Shown in pieces: positions 18,301 to 26,972 of a DNA stretch of 64,000 bases. Made by a program: the position numbers and the translations under genes. The stretch covers positions 62,001 through 126,000 of the forward strand of contig NZ_JAAAPJ010000019.1 in assembly GCF_009909145.1 (NCBI RefSeq), given 5' to 3'. The notes under the pieces were generated by a model that was not told where the DNA came from, made no database searches, and saw only the letters and a program-made list of their open reading frames with translations. This stretch comes from Corallococcus silvisoli (GTDB taxonomy: Bacteria > Myxococcota > Myxococcia > Myxococcales > Myxococcaceae). Positions within the stretch are counted from its first letter, which is position 1, and the number at the start of each line of letters is the position of its first letter.

Positions 18301-20717
18301 ACGACCACTTCGGCCCCTCGTCGCACCAGCAGCACGGCTTCTTCGGCGCGCTCATCGTGGAGCCCAAGGGCTCCAAGTGGCGCGACCCGCGCACCGGCAT
18401 CTACTACGGCTCGCGCGTGGCGGACGGCGGCCCCACCAGCTGGCGCGCGGACGTCATCACCGCGGATCCCGCGGAGAGCTTCCGCGAGTTCGCGCTGGGC
18501 TTCATGGACTACAACCCGCTGCTGGACGAGTGCGGCCAGCCGGTGAACCCTCCCAACTACAAAGAGGACGCGCTGCCCTGGGCGGTCGGCTTCGAGACCA
18601 CCCCCATGCCGGAGGCCATCAGCGCCGCGGATCCGGGCGGCATGATGGTCAACTACCGCAACGAGCCCATCCCGCTGCGCATCTCCAAGCGCTCCACGCG
18701 CTGCGGCACGCGCAAGCTGCTCAGCACCAAGGAGGGTGAGATGTCCAACGTCTTCCGCTCGGACATCCACGGCGACCCGTACACGCCGCTGATGGCCGGC
18801 TACGAGGGCGACCGCATCAAGATCCGCCTGGTCCAGGGCTCGCAGGAGGAGCAGCACAGCTTCAACCTGCACGGGCACAAGTGGCTGCGCGAGGGCGGCG
18901 ACCCGAACAGCGGCTTCCAGAACGCCCAGGCCATTGGCATCTCCGAACACTTCGAGTTCGAGCTGACCGGCGGCCTGCCCGCCATCGGCGGCACGTACGA
19001 GACGGCGGACTACATGTACATGAGCGCGTCCAACGGCGACCTCTGGAACGGCATGTGGGGCCTGATGCGCACCTACCGCCACAAGCAGAAGGGCCTGCGC
19101 ACGCTGGGCGACGTGGCGATGCTGGCGGTGGACTTCAACCCCCGGCTGGACCTGGCGGTGTCGGCGGGAGGCAAGGAGCAGCTCCAGGCCTATCCCCCGG
19201 TGGAGCTGCTGGAGATGCCCGCGCGCTCCGGCCTGCCCCGGCTGAGCGAGTCGGACGAGACCATCCAGCCCTCCTTCGAGACCAACGACAAGGGCGAGGA
19301 CGTGAAGCAGCGCACCGTGACGTTCGCCCTGGAGGCTCGCGAGGCGATGATGAAGATCGACCCGGACCTGGTGCTCCAGTACGAGAGCACCGGCAAGCTG
19401 GGCATCAAGCCGGTGAAGATCGACTCGTGTCCGCGCAACGCGCCGGTGCGGCTCTACACGGTGTCGGCCATCGACGCGCGCAACTGGTTGCCCGGCGGGA
19501 GGCTGGTCTACAACAGCAAGTACGGCCTCTATGATCCGGACGCGATCATCTTCGCCCGCGACGAGTACCTGTCCGACCTGAAGCTGGGCAAGCGCGCGCC
19601 GGAGCCGCTCATCCTCCGCGCGCGGGCCGGTGAGTGCGTGCAGGTGGTGCTCACCAACCGGCTGCCGGCGACGGCGCTGACGAAGAAGGACGTGTGGGCG
19701 CACCACTCCGCCATCACGTCCAGCTTCAACGTCAACCAGACGCGGATGTCGAACCACGTGTCGCTGCACCCGCAGCTGGTCAACGTGGACGTGAACACGG
19801 ATGACGGCGCGAACGTGGGCCTCAACGCGCAGCAGACGGTGGCGCCTGGGACGACGCGCACCTATCGCTGGTACGCGGGCGAGTTCAAGAGCTCCCCGTG
19901 GACGGCTCCGTTCCCGGTGGGCATGGTGACGCCGACGGAGTTCGGCATCATCAACCTGCGCAACATGGCGGACGTGGTGAACCACGGCATGCACGGCTCC
20001 ATCGGCGCGCTCGTCGTGGAGCCCGCGGACGCGGACTGGAGCGCGGACACCGGCACGGACGCGCAGGCGCGCGTGCGCTACACCCGCAAGGACGGCAGCA
20101 AGCAGACGTTCCGGGAGTTCGTCCTGCTCTACCAGGACGACCTGGGCCTGCACACGGACAACACCCGCTTCCAGGACACCAACACCAGTGGCCTGAACAG
20201 CGGCACGGCGCTGCGCAACACCAACGGCATCGACGACTCGCAGGACACCGGACAGAAGGGGTTCAACTACCGCACCGAACCGCTCTGGGCCCGCCTGGGC
20301 GTGCCGCCGCAGACGCCCCCTGAGCAGACGAACAACTACGACCTCACGTCCATCCTCAGCACCAGCGTGTACGGAGACCCGGCCACGCCGGTGTTCACCG
20401 CCAAGGTGGGCGAGCCGCTGCGCTGGCGCGTGGGGCAGCCGTCGGGCCACTCGCGGCAGCACGCCTTCAGCATCCACGGCGCGGAGTGGTCGCGAAACCC
20501 CTGGGCCGCGGGCATGCAGTCGCGGGTGATGGGACCCAACCCCAGCTCGCCCATCGTGTCCACCCAGGGAGGCTCGTCGGTGATGCACCACTGGAACATC
20601 GTCCCCGAGTACGGCGCGGGCGGTGCGTACGGCGTCCCGGGTGACTACCTGTACCGAGACATGCCCAGCTTCCTCTGGAGCAGTGGCGGTCTGTGGGGCG
20701 TGTTCCGGGTGGAGTAG
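15375..20717 (+). CDS. Giant multicopper oxidase, MofA/MnxG/OmpB-like, lipoprotein
   Basis: About 1,780 residues from ATG 15375; TTG 15423 is a credible alternative because the ATG lies in a hairpin. A signal with lipobox-like GVMAC follows FRRTAMFAALS. Three large repeats are seen, each with a FREF segment (FREFTAIYHDE, FREFALGFMDY, FREFVLLYQDD) and a G(A/F)xxVEP end, suggesting six cupredoxin domains as in ceruloplasmin. Copper motifs: HVFHLHAHQW (from residue 528) and HHCHLYPHFAQGMW (from 581) in repeat 1, HIH (875-877) and HDH (976-978) in repeat 2; repeat 3 lacks them. It should oxidise a metal ion or small reductant at the cell surface. The nearest known types are bacterial Mn- or Fe-linked giant oxidases; the substrate is inferred. 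Confidence 0.85.
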   Translation: MKKALIHGIEQRRGGVLFPVHQRSIASRFRRTAMFAALSGVMACGSSEPGQTPEGATATGANTQGIQIVNGPFRDKILPSPVPPPSPSCKRTLLAEVVAFDQVYTYNRLGSYNPTGMMYALLDDVEPINGKSKMGPGNVRLKTDKRPRPLTLRANVGDCLTVKFQNMLAPTRSAIPSPSQSQPGVSRASGSNNGWTFLRKVLPAWVLTPTYNRVASLLENTAIGGIWFGAGDEAKFDDTHREDSPATRTASLHVQGLQYLSMSSDGAYVGKNASSLVSPGGSTTYTWYADHEGVFFFYSMGASFGGQGDGGSTVHGLFGAVNVEPPGARWYRSKVTAKALEAVTTARNPDGTPIIDYEATDGSGRPVLAMLDSTNKIRHGDLEALITDYSSTVVGTSTSRDTGSFREFTAIYHDEIKAVQAFDELEWNPTFHSVRDGFGINYGVAGLGAELLANRAKIGPTKDCVTCEYEEFFLESWANGDPAMNVEKDAAGRATQALYPDDPTNVHHSYLGDPVRIRNIHAGPAETHVFHLHAHQWKYSPSVETSNYLDSQTIGPGSTFTYDINYGGSGNRNFTVGDSIHHCHLYPHFAQGMWALWRVHDVFEAGTSDRLLPDAEIKNGTPNPAVIPLPNRPMPPMPTYADTVVTDGSGNLATRPAFPGYPFYIAGMTGRRAPQAPLDLEYDGGLPRHIVTRAVGTVAYGVSGRFDVDPSALNIKLLPQDGTRLEKNAMAFHAGEFPNASSVTTLYGDTAAGYAAYTPQGSSGKFTVNGRKPVAGAPFADPCPAGASVRNYRATYLQIDMQRINRAGWHDPQARLMVLNEDVPATQDGLRPPEPFFFRAESGECINFYSTNLIPKHLEPDAFQIYTPTDVIGQHIHLVKFDVTAADGAGNGWNYEDGTLSSDTVAERIHLANAAGGAFAADGNVSETGTRVTLSVPALGSHPRVSRAPLTAQTTVQRWWADDQSAKRTLETVFTHDHFGPSSHQQHGFFGALIVEPKGSKWRDPRTGIYYGSRVADGGPTSWRADVITADPAESFREFALGFMDYNPLLDECGQPVNPPNYKEDALPWAVGFETTPMPEAISAADPGGMMVNYRNEPIPLRISKRSTRCGTRKLLSTKEGEMSNVFRSDIHGDPYTPLMAGYEGDRIKIRLVQGSQEEQHSFNLHGHKWLREGGDPNSGFQNAQAIGISEHFEFELTGGLPAIGGTYETADYMYMSASNGDLWNGMWGLMRTYRHKQKGLRTLGDVAMLAVDFNPRLDLAVSAGGKEQLQAYPPVELLEMPARSGLPRLSESDETIQPSFETNDKGEDVKQRTVTFALEAREAMMKIDPDLVLQYESTGKLGIKPVKIDSCPRNAPVRLYTVSAIDARNWLPGGRLVYNSKYGLYDPDAIIFARDEYLSDLKLGKRAPEPLILRARAGECVQVVLTNRLPATALTKKDVWAHHSAITSSFNVNQTRMSNHVSLHPQLVNVDVNTDDGANVGLNAQQTVAPGTTRTYRWYAGEFKSSPWTAPFPVGMVTPTEFGIINLRNMADVVNHGMHGSIGALVVEPADADWSADTGTDAQARVRYTRKDGSKQTFREFVLLYQDDLGLHTDNTRFQDTNTSGLNSGTALRNTNGIDDSQDTGQKGFNYRTEPLWARLGVPPQTPPEQTNNYDLTSILSTSVYGDPATPVFTAKVGEPLRWRVGQPSGHSRQHAFSIHGAEWSRNPWAAGMQSRVMGPNPSSPIVSTQGGSSVMHHWNIVPEYGAGGAYGVPGDYLYRDMPSFLWSSGGLWGVFRVE

Positions 20718-20821
20718 TCCCGGCGCTCCTGGCAACACCTTGGGCGGCGCGGCGGTGGAAGGTTCCTTTCCCCTCGCGCCGCCCCCTTTCCTTCCCTGGC
20801 AGCACCGCTTCGAGCCGCCCC

Positions 20822-22825
20822 ATGCGCAAGCCCTACGTCCTCGCCATCGCCGGCCTGCTGTCCACCGGCCTCATCGCCGCGGGCGGACACTTCCTCTTGC
20901 GGCGTGCCCCCGCCGCGCCTGAGTCACCCACCGCGCCGGTCCCCTCGCGCGCCCCACCAGCGCCCATCACCGCGGCCCCCGTGAAGGTGACGCGCGACGG
21001 GGTGTCGCTCGCGTTCGGCCTCACGCTGACGCCCCGACCGGTGGAGACCGAACAGGGCTCGCCGCTCCAGGCCGTCGCGCGCGTCACCCTCGCCGATGCC
21101 CGGACGGGAGAGCCGCTGACGGGGCGCCGGCCCCTGGCGTGGATGCGGCTGCGTCCCCCAGGGGAGGCCGCGCCGGACGACGCGGCCTGCCGCACGCAGG
21201 TGAAGACCTATCTGGGTGGCCTGTTGTCCGCGCAGGCGGACGTGGACTTCAACGCGTACTGGTTCCTCACGCTCAACCACGACCAGACGGTGTCGGTCAT
21301 CAACCCGCAGATCGCCTTCGACCGCACCAAGCTGCAACACCTGGTGTCCGTGGGCGGCGCCGCGGCGGACTGGGCGCTGCTGCCGGACCGCTCCGCGCTG
21401 TACGTGACGCTGCCCGGGCAGGACACGGTGTCCGTCGTGGACGCGCAGCGCTTCGTGGTGACGCGCCCCCTGCACGTGGGCCGGCAGCCGGGCCGCATCG
21501 CGCTGGCCCCGGACGGCCTCACCGCCTGGGTGAGCAACGACGGCGACGGGACGGTGACCATCATCGACACGCCCACGCACTCCGTGCGCGATCCGGTGGA
21601 TGTGGGGGCGGGACCGCACGCGTTCGGCTTCTCCGAAAGCGGGCGCACCGCGTGGGTTTCGGCGCGTGAGGCCCCCGTCCTCACGGCCCTGGACACGGCC
21701 TCTGGAGAGGTGTTGGGCCGGGTGGAGGTGGGGACGGGCGTCACCGAGCTGGCCTGGAGTGACGTGGCCCGGGCGCTCTTCGTCGCACGGCCTGGAGCAC
21801 ATGAAGTCCTGGTGGTGGACACCACCCGCCGCGAGGTGTCCCTGCGCATTCCGGTGAAGGGCAGCCTGGACGCGCTGCGCTTCGACAACACCGGCCGGTG
21901 GGCCTTCCTGGTGCACAAGGACACCGACACCGTGGACATCGTGGACGCGGCCACCAGTCAGGTGGCCCACACGCTCCCCGGCTTCTCCGCGCCGGACTCC
22001 GTCGTCTTCACCGACGCGTTCGCCTACGTGCGCAACACCACGGACAGCCGGGTGACGCTGGTGGAGCTGAAGACGCTGGAGGGCACGGGCACGCCCGCGC
22101 TGGTGCGCGTCACCATGGGGCAGCGGCCCGCCTCGGAGGCCCGGGTGCTGGGCCGCTCGGATCCCATCGCGCCACTGCCGGAGGGCAACGGCGTCATCGC
22201 CGCGGGCAACGCGGACCGCGCGCTGTTCCTCTACCAGGAAGGCATGATGGCCCCGCGCGGCACCCACCTGAACTACGGCCGCGAGCCGCGCGCGGTGAAG
22301 GTGTTGGATCGCTCGCTGCGCGAGGTGGAGCCCGGCGTCTTCACCGCCCGGGGCAGCGTGCGCGAGAACGGCACCTACGACGTCCAGGTGCTGCTGGACA
22401 ACCCCCGCGTCGTGGCGTGTCTGGAGTGGAAGGTCGGCGAGGTGCCCGTGGATGCCTCCTTCGCGAGGACGCTGCCGCTGAAGCTCACGCCGGAGTTCGA
22501 CGCCAAGCGGATGTACGCGCCGGGCCAGACGGCGCCGCTGCGCTTCCGCCTGGAGCCCACGGCCGGCGCGGGCCAGCCCGCGGTGGCCCCGGAGGAGATC
22601 CGCGTGTTGATGTTCCGCACGCCCGGCACCTGGCAGGTGCGCACCGAACCCCGCCGCGTGTCCGACGGCGTCTTCGAGGTCGACTTCAATCCGCCGACCG
22701 AAGGCCAGTACAAGTTCGTGGTGGGCGTGGAGGGCCGGGGCGTCGACCTGGGCCGCCTGCCCACGTTCACCCTCGGCGTGTCGCCCCCGCTCGCGGCCGC
22801 CCTCACCTCCGAGTCCGCACCATGA
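20822..22825 (+). CDS. YVTN/YncE-like beta-propeller protein with C-terminal Ig-like region
   Basis: 667 residues from ATG 20822, chosen for its N-terminal signal anchor (KPYVLAIAGLLSTGLIAAGG). Residues about 150-430 carry propeller repeats such as YVTLPGQDTVSVVDAQ, GRIALAPDGLTAWVSNDGDG, VTIIDTPTHSV and GRWAFLVHKDTDTVDIVDA. A later portion (about 500-650) resembles beta-sandwich domains. Propellers of this type occur beside copper enzymes and electron-transfer proteins in the periplasm. The gene starts 104 bases after the oxidase stop and its stop overlaps the SCO start (ATGA), so they are one transcription unit. Confidence 0.82.
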   Translation: MRKPYVLAIAGLLSTGLIAAGGHFLLRRAPAAPESPTAPVPSRAPPAPITAAPVKVTRDGVSLAFGLTLTPRPVETEQGSPLQAVARVTLADARTGEPLTGRRPLAWMRLRPPGEAAPDDAACRTQVKTYLGGLLSAQADVDFNAYWFLTLNHDQTVSVINPQIAFDRTKLQHLVSVGGAAADWALLPDRSALYVTLPGQDTVSVVDAQRFVVTRPLHVGRQPGRIALAPDGLTAWVSNDGDGTVTIIDTPTHSVRDPVDVGAGPHAFGFSESGRTAWVSAREAPVLTALDTASGEVLGRVEVGTGVTELAWSDVARALFVARPGAHEVLVVDTTRREVSLRIPVKGSLDALRFDNTGRWAFLVHKDTDTVDIVDAATSQVAHTLPGFSAPDSVVFTDAFAYVRNTTDSRVTLVELKTLEGTGTPALVRVTMGQRPASEARVLGRSDPIAPLPEGNGVIAAGNADRALFLYQEGMMAPRGTHLNYGREPRAVKVLDRSLREVEPGVFTARGSVRENGTYDVQVLLDNPRVVACLEWKVGEVPVDASFARTLPLKLTPEFDAKRMYAPGQTAPLRFRLEPTAGAGQPAVAPEEIRVLMFRTPGTWQVRTEPRRVSDGVFEVDFNPPTEGQYKFVVGVEGRGVDLGRLPTFTLGVSPPLAAALTSESAP

Positions 22826-23952
22826 TGCCTCCCTCCCTGAAGCAGGCGCTGTTCGCCCTGGCGCTGACGTGCGCGCCGTTCGCCCGCGCGCAGGAGGACG
22901 TCCGCGTTCCCCTGCCCGCTCCGGCCGCGGCGCCGGCCCCGGGCTCGCTGGAGGTGACGGTGCCGGACGTCCCGCTGGTGGATCAGCATGGCCGGCAGGT
23001 GAAGCTGTGGACGGACCTGGTGCGCGGACAGACCGTGGCCATCAACTTCATCTTCACGCGCTGCAAGACCATCTGCACGCCGATGACCGCCACGCTCGCG
23101 CGCGCACGCAAGGAGCTGGGGGAGAAGTCCAACGCGCGCTTCATCTCCATCACGCTGGACGTGAACAACGACACGCCGGAGCGGCTGGCGAAGTTCGCGG
23201 AGCCCTTCCACCCCGGGCCGGACTGGTCCTTCCTCACCGGAGAGCCCGCGAAGGTGAAGGAGGCGCTGGTGGCGCTGGGCGGGTACGTGCCGGACAAGGA
23301 GTCGCACCGGCCGCTGGTGCTCATCGGCAACGCGCTCACGAACAAGTGGACCCGCGTGGACGGGCTGGGCAGTCCCTCGCGAATCGTGGAGGCCCTGCGC
23401 GAGGCCCAGGCCTCCTCCGCCGCCCCCTCCGAGCTGACGGCCCTGGACGGCACCGCCGCCCAGGACGCCGCGGCCGCGAAGTACTTCACCAACACGGAGC
23501 TGGTGGATCAGAACGGCAAGACCCACCGCTTCTACGAGGACCTGGTGCGCGGCCGGACGGTGCTCATCAACTTCGCCTTCACGTCCTGCAAGGGCGCGTG
23601 CTCCCCCATCACGCAGCACCTGGCGGAGGTGCAGAAGAAGCTCGCGGGGCGCATGGGCAAGGACCTCCACATGCTCACGCTCTCGGTGGACCCCACGAAC
23701 GACACGCCGAAGAGCCTGGCGAAGTTCGCCAAGAAGTTCGGTGCCCAGCCAGGGTGGTACTTCCTCACGGGCTCGCGGGAGAACATCACGCTCGTGCTGA
23801 AGAAGCTCGGCGGCTACGCGGAGAAGCCTGACGAGCACAACACCACGCTGCTCATTGGCGATGCGGCCACCGGCATGTGGGTCAAGTCGCCGGCCATGGC
23901 GATGGCCGATAACATCGTCGCCGCGGTGGAACACCTGAACGATCCGAAGTGA
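22822..23952 (+). CDS. Tandem SCO1/SenC copper-chaperone or thiol-redox protein
   Basis: 376 residues with a signal peptide (ALFALALTCAPFARAQ). There are two thioredoxin-like SCO domains, about 45-195 and 215-372. Each has the copper or redox CxxxC: FTRCKTICTPM and FTSCKGACSPI. The downstream His that completes the Cys-Cys-His site is seen in SHRPLVLIGN and EHNTTLLIGD. SCO proteins load copper into oxidases or keep its Cys ligands reduced. Next to the giant copper oxidase, a role in its metallation is likely. The start overlaps the upstream stop; two adjacent ATGs (22822, 22825) are possible. Confidence 0.92.
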   Translation: MMPPSLKQALFALALTCAPFARAQEDVRVPLPAPAAAPAPGSLEVTVPDVPLVDQHGRQVKLWTDLVRGQTVAINFIFTRCKTICTPMTATLARARKELGEKSNARFISITLDVNNDTPERLAKFAEPFHPGPDWSFLTGEPAKVKEALVALGGYVPDKESHRPLVLIGNALTNKWTRVDGLGSPSRIVEALREAQASSAAPSELTALDGTAAQDAAAAKYFTNTELVDQNGKTHRFYEDLVRGRTVLINFAFTSCKGACSPITQHLAEVQKKLAGRMGKDLHMLTLSVDPTNDTPKSLAKFAKKFGAQPGWYFLTGSRENITLVLKKLGGYAEKPDEHNTTLLIGDAATGMWVKSPAMAMADNIVAAVEHLNDPK

Positions 23953-23963
23953 GGGAGCGCTGC

Positions 23964-25577
23964 ATGCGGCGGATGCGCGGTGGTGGGAGGGGGCATGACG
24001 GCGTGCTCCGGTGGAGCGCGAGGTTCGCGCTGGTGGCGGCGCTGCTGCTGTCCGCATGCAAGCGCGAAGCACCGCGCCCGGCCGTCACGCCCGCCGGGTT
24101 GAAGCAGGGGCGCGGGCTCTTCCAGCAGGGCCAGTCCCCCCACGGCGCGGCGCTCACGGGCTTCCTGGGCCCGGAGCGCGTGGAGCTGGAGGGGGCCGTC
24201 GCCGCGTGCGCCCGCTGCCATGGGCCCTCCGGCCGGGGGAGCCGCGAGGGTGGCGTGGAGGTGCCGGACATCACGCCTGGCTCGCTCCACCATGCGCGCG
24301 CGCGGGGGTTGGAGGACACCGTGGACCGCTCGCGACCGGCGTACACCCGCGCCACGTTGCTGCGCGCCATCACGGAGGGCACCTCCGCCAGCGGCCGGCC
24401 CCTGGGCGTGGCCATGCCGCGCTACGAGCTCGCGGAAGCGGATGCGGACGCGCTGCTCGCGTACCTCCAGGCGCTGGACGTGGCGACGGACCCCGGCCTC
24501 TCCTCGACGACGCTCACGGTGGGCGCGGCGCTGCCGTTGAGCGGACGCCTGGGGCCAGTGGGACAAGAGGTCCAGGCGGTGGTGCGCGCGGTGTTCGCGG
24601 ACGTGAATGCCCGGGGCGGCATCTTCCGGCGCCGACTGGAGCTGGTGGTGGAGGACGACGCGGCGCTGTACGCAACGGCCGCGTCCTCCGAGGGCGCGGA
24701 CGCGACGGCGCGGCTGCTGGACCGGGACGTCTTCGCGCTGGTGGCCAGCGTCCGGCCCGCGCGGCTCGCGTCCGATACGCGGTTGGAGCGCGAGGGCGTG
24801 CCGCTGGTGCTCCCCCTGCCCTTGGACTCCGGACCGCTCCCGGAGGAGGGCCCGGTCTTCTTTCTCTATCCGGAGGCCTCGGCCCTGGCGCGCATCGCCG
24901 TGCAGCACCTGGCCGCCACGTCCGAGCCGGAGCTGCGCCGCCAGCCTCTCGCGGTGGTGCACCCAGGGGATGAGGCCGGCCGCGCATGGTGGGAGGCCGT
25001 GCGCGCGGAGGCGGGGCGCAGGGAGCTGGCCCCTCCGCTCGACTGGGGCGCGGCGTCAGCGGTGGAGCGGACCGCGGCCACGCCGCCCTTCGCGGTGCTG
25101 TACACGGGCACCCCGGAGGGCCTGAGCGCGCTGCTGAAATCCCTGGAGGCGCGTTCGCTCCGCGTCCCGGTGTTCGCGCCCGCGACGCTCGCGGATCCAC
25201 GGCTGCCGGGGCTCATGGACGGGCGCCTCACCTTCCTGTCCCCCGTCGGGTTGGGCGCGCGCGCGCCCGACATGGAAGTGCTCACGGCGTTCATGGATCG
25301 CCATGGCCTGAAGCCGGCGCATCCCGCGTTCCAGCTGGGTGCCTACGCGGCGGCGCGGGTGTTCGTGGAGGCCGTGACCCGCGCGGGCGCGGACCTCACA
25401 CGCGCGGGCCTTCAGCTGCAACTGGAGGCCCTGCGGGACTTCGACACGGGGGTGTCGCCACCCGTCAGCTTCGGCGCGAACCGCCGGGTGGGCGTGCAAG
25501 GCGCCCAGCTCGCGAAGATGGACGCGGCGACGGGTCGGCTCGTGGCCGCGTCGGATTGGATTCCGCTGTCGCCCTGA
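23964..25577 (+). CDS. Lipoprotein fusing cytochrome c and ABC-type substrate-binding domains
   Basis: 537 residues from ATG 23964 (GAGGGAG just upstream). Signal with lipobox LSAC (VAALLLSACKRE). The N-terminal third is a class I cytochrome c domain with heme motif CARCH in ACARCHGPSGRGS, and a later RPLGVAMPRYELAEADADAL supplying the axial Met region. From about residue 175, TVGAALPLSGRLGPVGQEVQ begins a Leu/Ile/Val-type periplasmic-binding fold that runs to the end. Fourth gene of the oxidase cluster. It may pass electrons or sense a ligand; the exact role is unknown. Confidence 0.85.
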   Translation: MRRMRGGGRGHDGVLRWSARFALVAALLLSACKREAPRPAVTPAGLKQGRGLFQQGQSPHGAALTGFLGPERVELEGAVAACARCHGPSGRGSREGGVEVPDITPGSLHHARARGLEDTVDRSRPAYTRATLLRAITEGTSASGRPLGVAMPRYELAEADADALLAYLQALDVATDPGLSSTTLTVGAALPLSGRLGPVGQEVQAVVRAVFADVNARGGIFRRRLELVVEDDAALYATAASSEGADATARLLDRDVFALVASVRPARLASDTRLEREGVPLVLPLPLDSGPLPEEGPVFFLYPEASALARIAVQHLAATSEPELRRQPLAVVHPGDEAGRAWWEAVRAEAGRRELAPPLDWGAASAVERTAATPPFAVLYTGTPEGLSALLKSLEARSLRVPVFAPATLADPRLPGLMDGRLTFLSPVGLGARAPDMEVLTAFMDRHGLKPAHPAFQLGAYAAARVFVEAVTRAGADLTRAGLQLQLEALRDFDTGVSPPVSFGANRRVGVQGAQLAKMDAATGRLVAASDWIPLSP

Positions 25578-25580
25578 GCG

Positions 25581-26972
25581 TCACGTGCCGGCTCGCGGCG
25601 CGGTGGGGAGCTCCAGCACCATCTCGGTGCCACGCCTCACCTCGGGTGCCACGTAGGCCCGGCCGCCGTGGCGCCGCGCGACCTCCTGGACGATGGCGAG
25701 GCCCAGCCCCACGCCGGGCATGGCCTCCGCGCTCGCCACGCGATGGAACGGCTCGAAGACCGCGACATGATCCGACGGGGGAATGCCCGGGCCTGCGTCC
25801 GCGACGCTCACCCGGTGGAGCACACCATCCAGGGTCAGCCGGACGTGGATCTCCCCACCCCGGGGTGAGAACTTGAGCGCGTTGCCCAGCAGGTTGTCCA
25901 CCGCCTGCCGCAGGCTGCCCGCGTCGAACCACGCCTCCGCGCGGTCCGGGGCCTCCAGGTGCACGAGCAGGCCGCGACGCTCGGCCTCCGCGCGGGAGCC
26001 TTCCACCGCCTGCGTCAGCAGCGCGCACAGGTCGCCCTTCTTCCGGTCCCACGAGCCGCGCCCCGCGGTGGCCATGTCCAGCAGCGTGTCCGCGAGCAGC
26101 GCCAGCCGGTCCACCTCCGACCTCGCGTCCTGGAGCGCGTCTCGCAGCTCCTCCGGACTCCGTTCGCGCCGCAGCCCCAGGTCCATGCTGGTGCGCATGA
26201 GCGCCAGCGGCGTGCGCAGCTCATGGGCGGCGTTCGCGATCAGCCGCTCCTGCGCTTCGCGCGCGCCCCGCACCCGGGCGGTGGCCTCCGCGAGCGCCGC
26301 GCTCAACTGGCCAATCTCATCCTGCCCCGCGTCGGCCTCCGTGGGCGGAGTGAGGTTCCCTTCGCGAAGCCGCTCGAGGTTCAGCCGGATGGCCGCCAAC
26401 CGCCGCGACAGCCGCCGCGCCTGGAGCGTCTGCACGCCCAGCAGCAACAGCCCCGTCACCGCGGCCAGCGAGAACGCCAGACGGAAATACGAGTCCACCG
26501 AGCGATCCACCTGCCCCAGCGACGCCAGCAACCGCAGCCCGTACCACTCGCCCTGCGGCGAGGACACGTTGACCATCACCTCGCGCCAGCGGCTCCCATC
26601 CCGTGCCACCCGCGTGGAGAGGACGGGAGGCCCCTCGTGGGTGCCCGGCACACGGCGCGGCTCCTCGGGAGCGCCCTCGGCGATGGGTGGATAGCGCATC
26701 ACCAGCTTGCCATCCGACTGATACAGGTAGCCCTGGGGCGCGAAGGGACGCACCTGCTCCACCAGCGGTGAGACGGCCATGTGCAGGTGCACCTTCTGCC
26801 CCGGCCCGTCGAAGAGGCTCACGCTCTCCACCGCCGCCTGGGCGAGCAGGGCCCGGTCCAGCGAGCTCTCCAGGTCCGCGCGGAACAGCTGCCCCGCCAC
26901 GAGCAGCGCCCCCAACGTTGCCAGCGAGGGCAAGAGCGCCCCGAGCAGCCACAGGCGTCGGGTCAGCCTCAC
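25581..26972 (-). CDS. Sensor histidine kinase
   Basis: 463 residues from the GTG at 26972, whose GTGA overlaps the response-regulator stop. Two membrane segments (LWLLGALLPSLATLGALLV near the start and LAFSLAAVTGLLLLGVQ near 160) flank a periplasmic sensor of about 125 residues. HAMP follows, then the phospho-acceptor in NAAHELRTPLALMR, and ATPase boxes VDNLLGNALKFS, DAGPGIPP and GVGLGLAIVQEVARRHGG. It is convergent with the cytochrome-binding protein gene (3-base gap), so it probably senses the state of the envelope redox system. That link is inference. Confidence 0.95.
   Translation of the reverse strand: MRLTRRLWLLGALLPSLATLGALLVAGQLFRADLESSLDRALLAQAAVESVSLFDGPGQKVHLHMAVSPLVEQVRPFAPQGYLYQSDGKLVMRYPPIAEGAPEEPRRVPGTHEGPPVLSTRVARDGSRWREVMVNVSSPQGEWYGLRLLASLGQVDRSVDSYFRLAFSLAAVTGLLLLGVQTLQARRLSRRLAAIRLNLERLREGNLTPPTEADAGQDEIGQLSAALAEATARVRGAREAQERLIANAAHELRTPLALMRTSMDLGLRRERSPEELRDALQDARSEVDRLALLADTLLDMATAGRGSWDRKKGDLCALLTQAVEGSRAEAERRGLLVHLEAPDRAEAWFDAGSLRQAVDNLLGNALKFSPRGGEIHVRLTLDGVLHRVSVADAGPGIPPSDHVAVFEPFHRVASAEAMPGVGLGLAIVQEVARRHGGRAYVAPEVRRGTEMVLELPTAPRAGT

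Noticed and set aside
15453..20738. A very long open frame (about 1,760 codons) antisense to the multicopper oxidase gene
   Set aside because: It is the mirror effect of extreme GC3 bias in the real gene. Its protein is low-complexity, rich in Arg, His, Val and Gly, and matches no family, whereas the sense frame has clear copper motifs.
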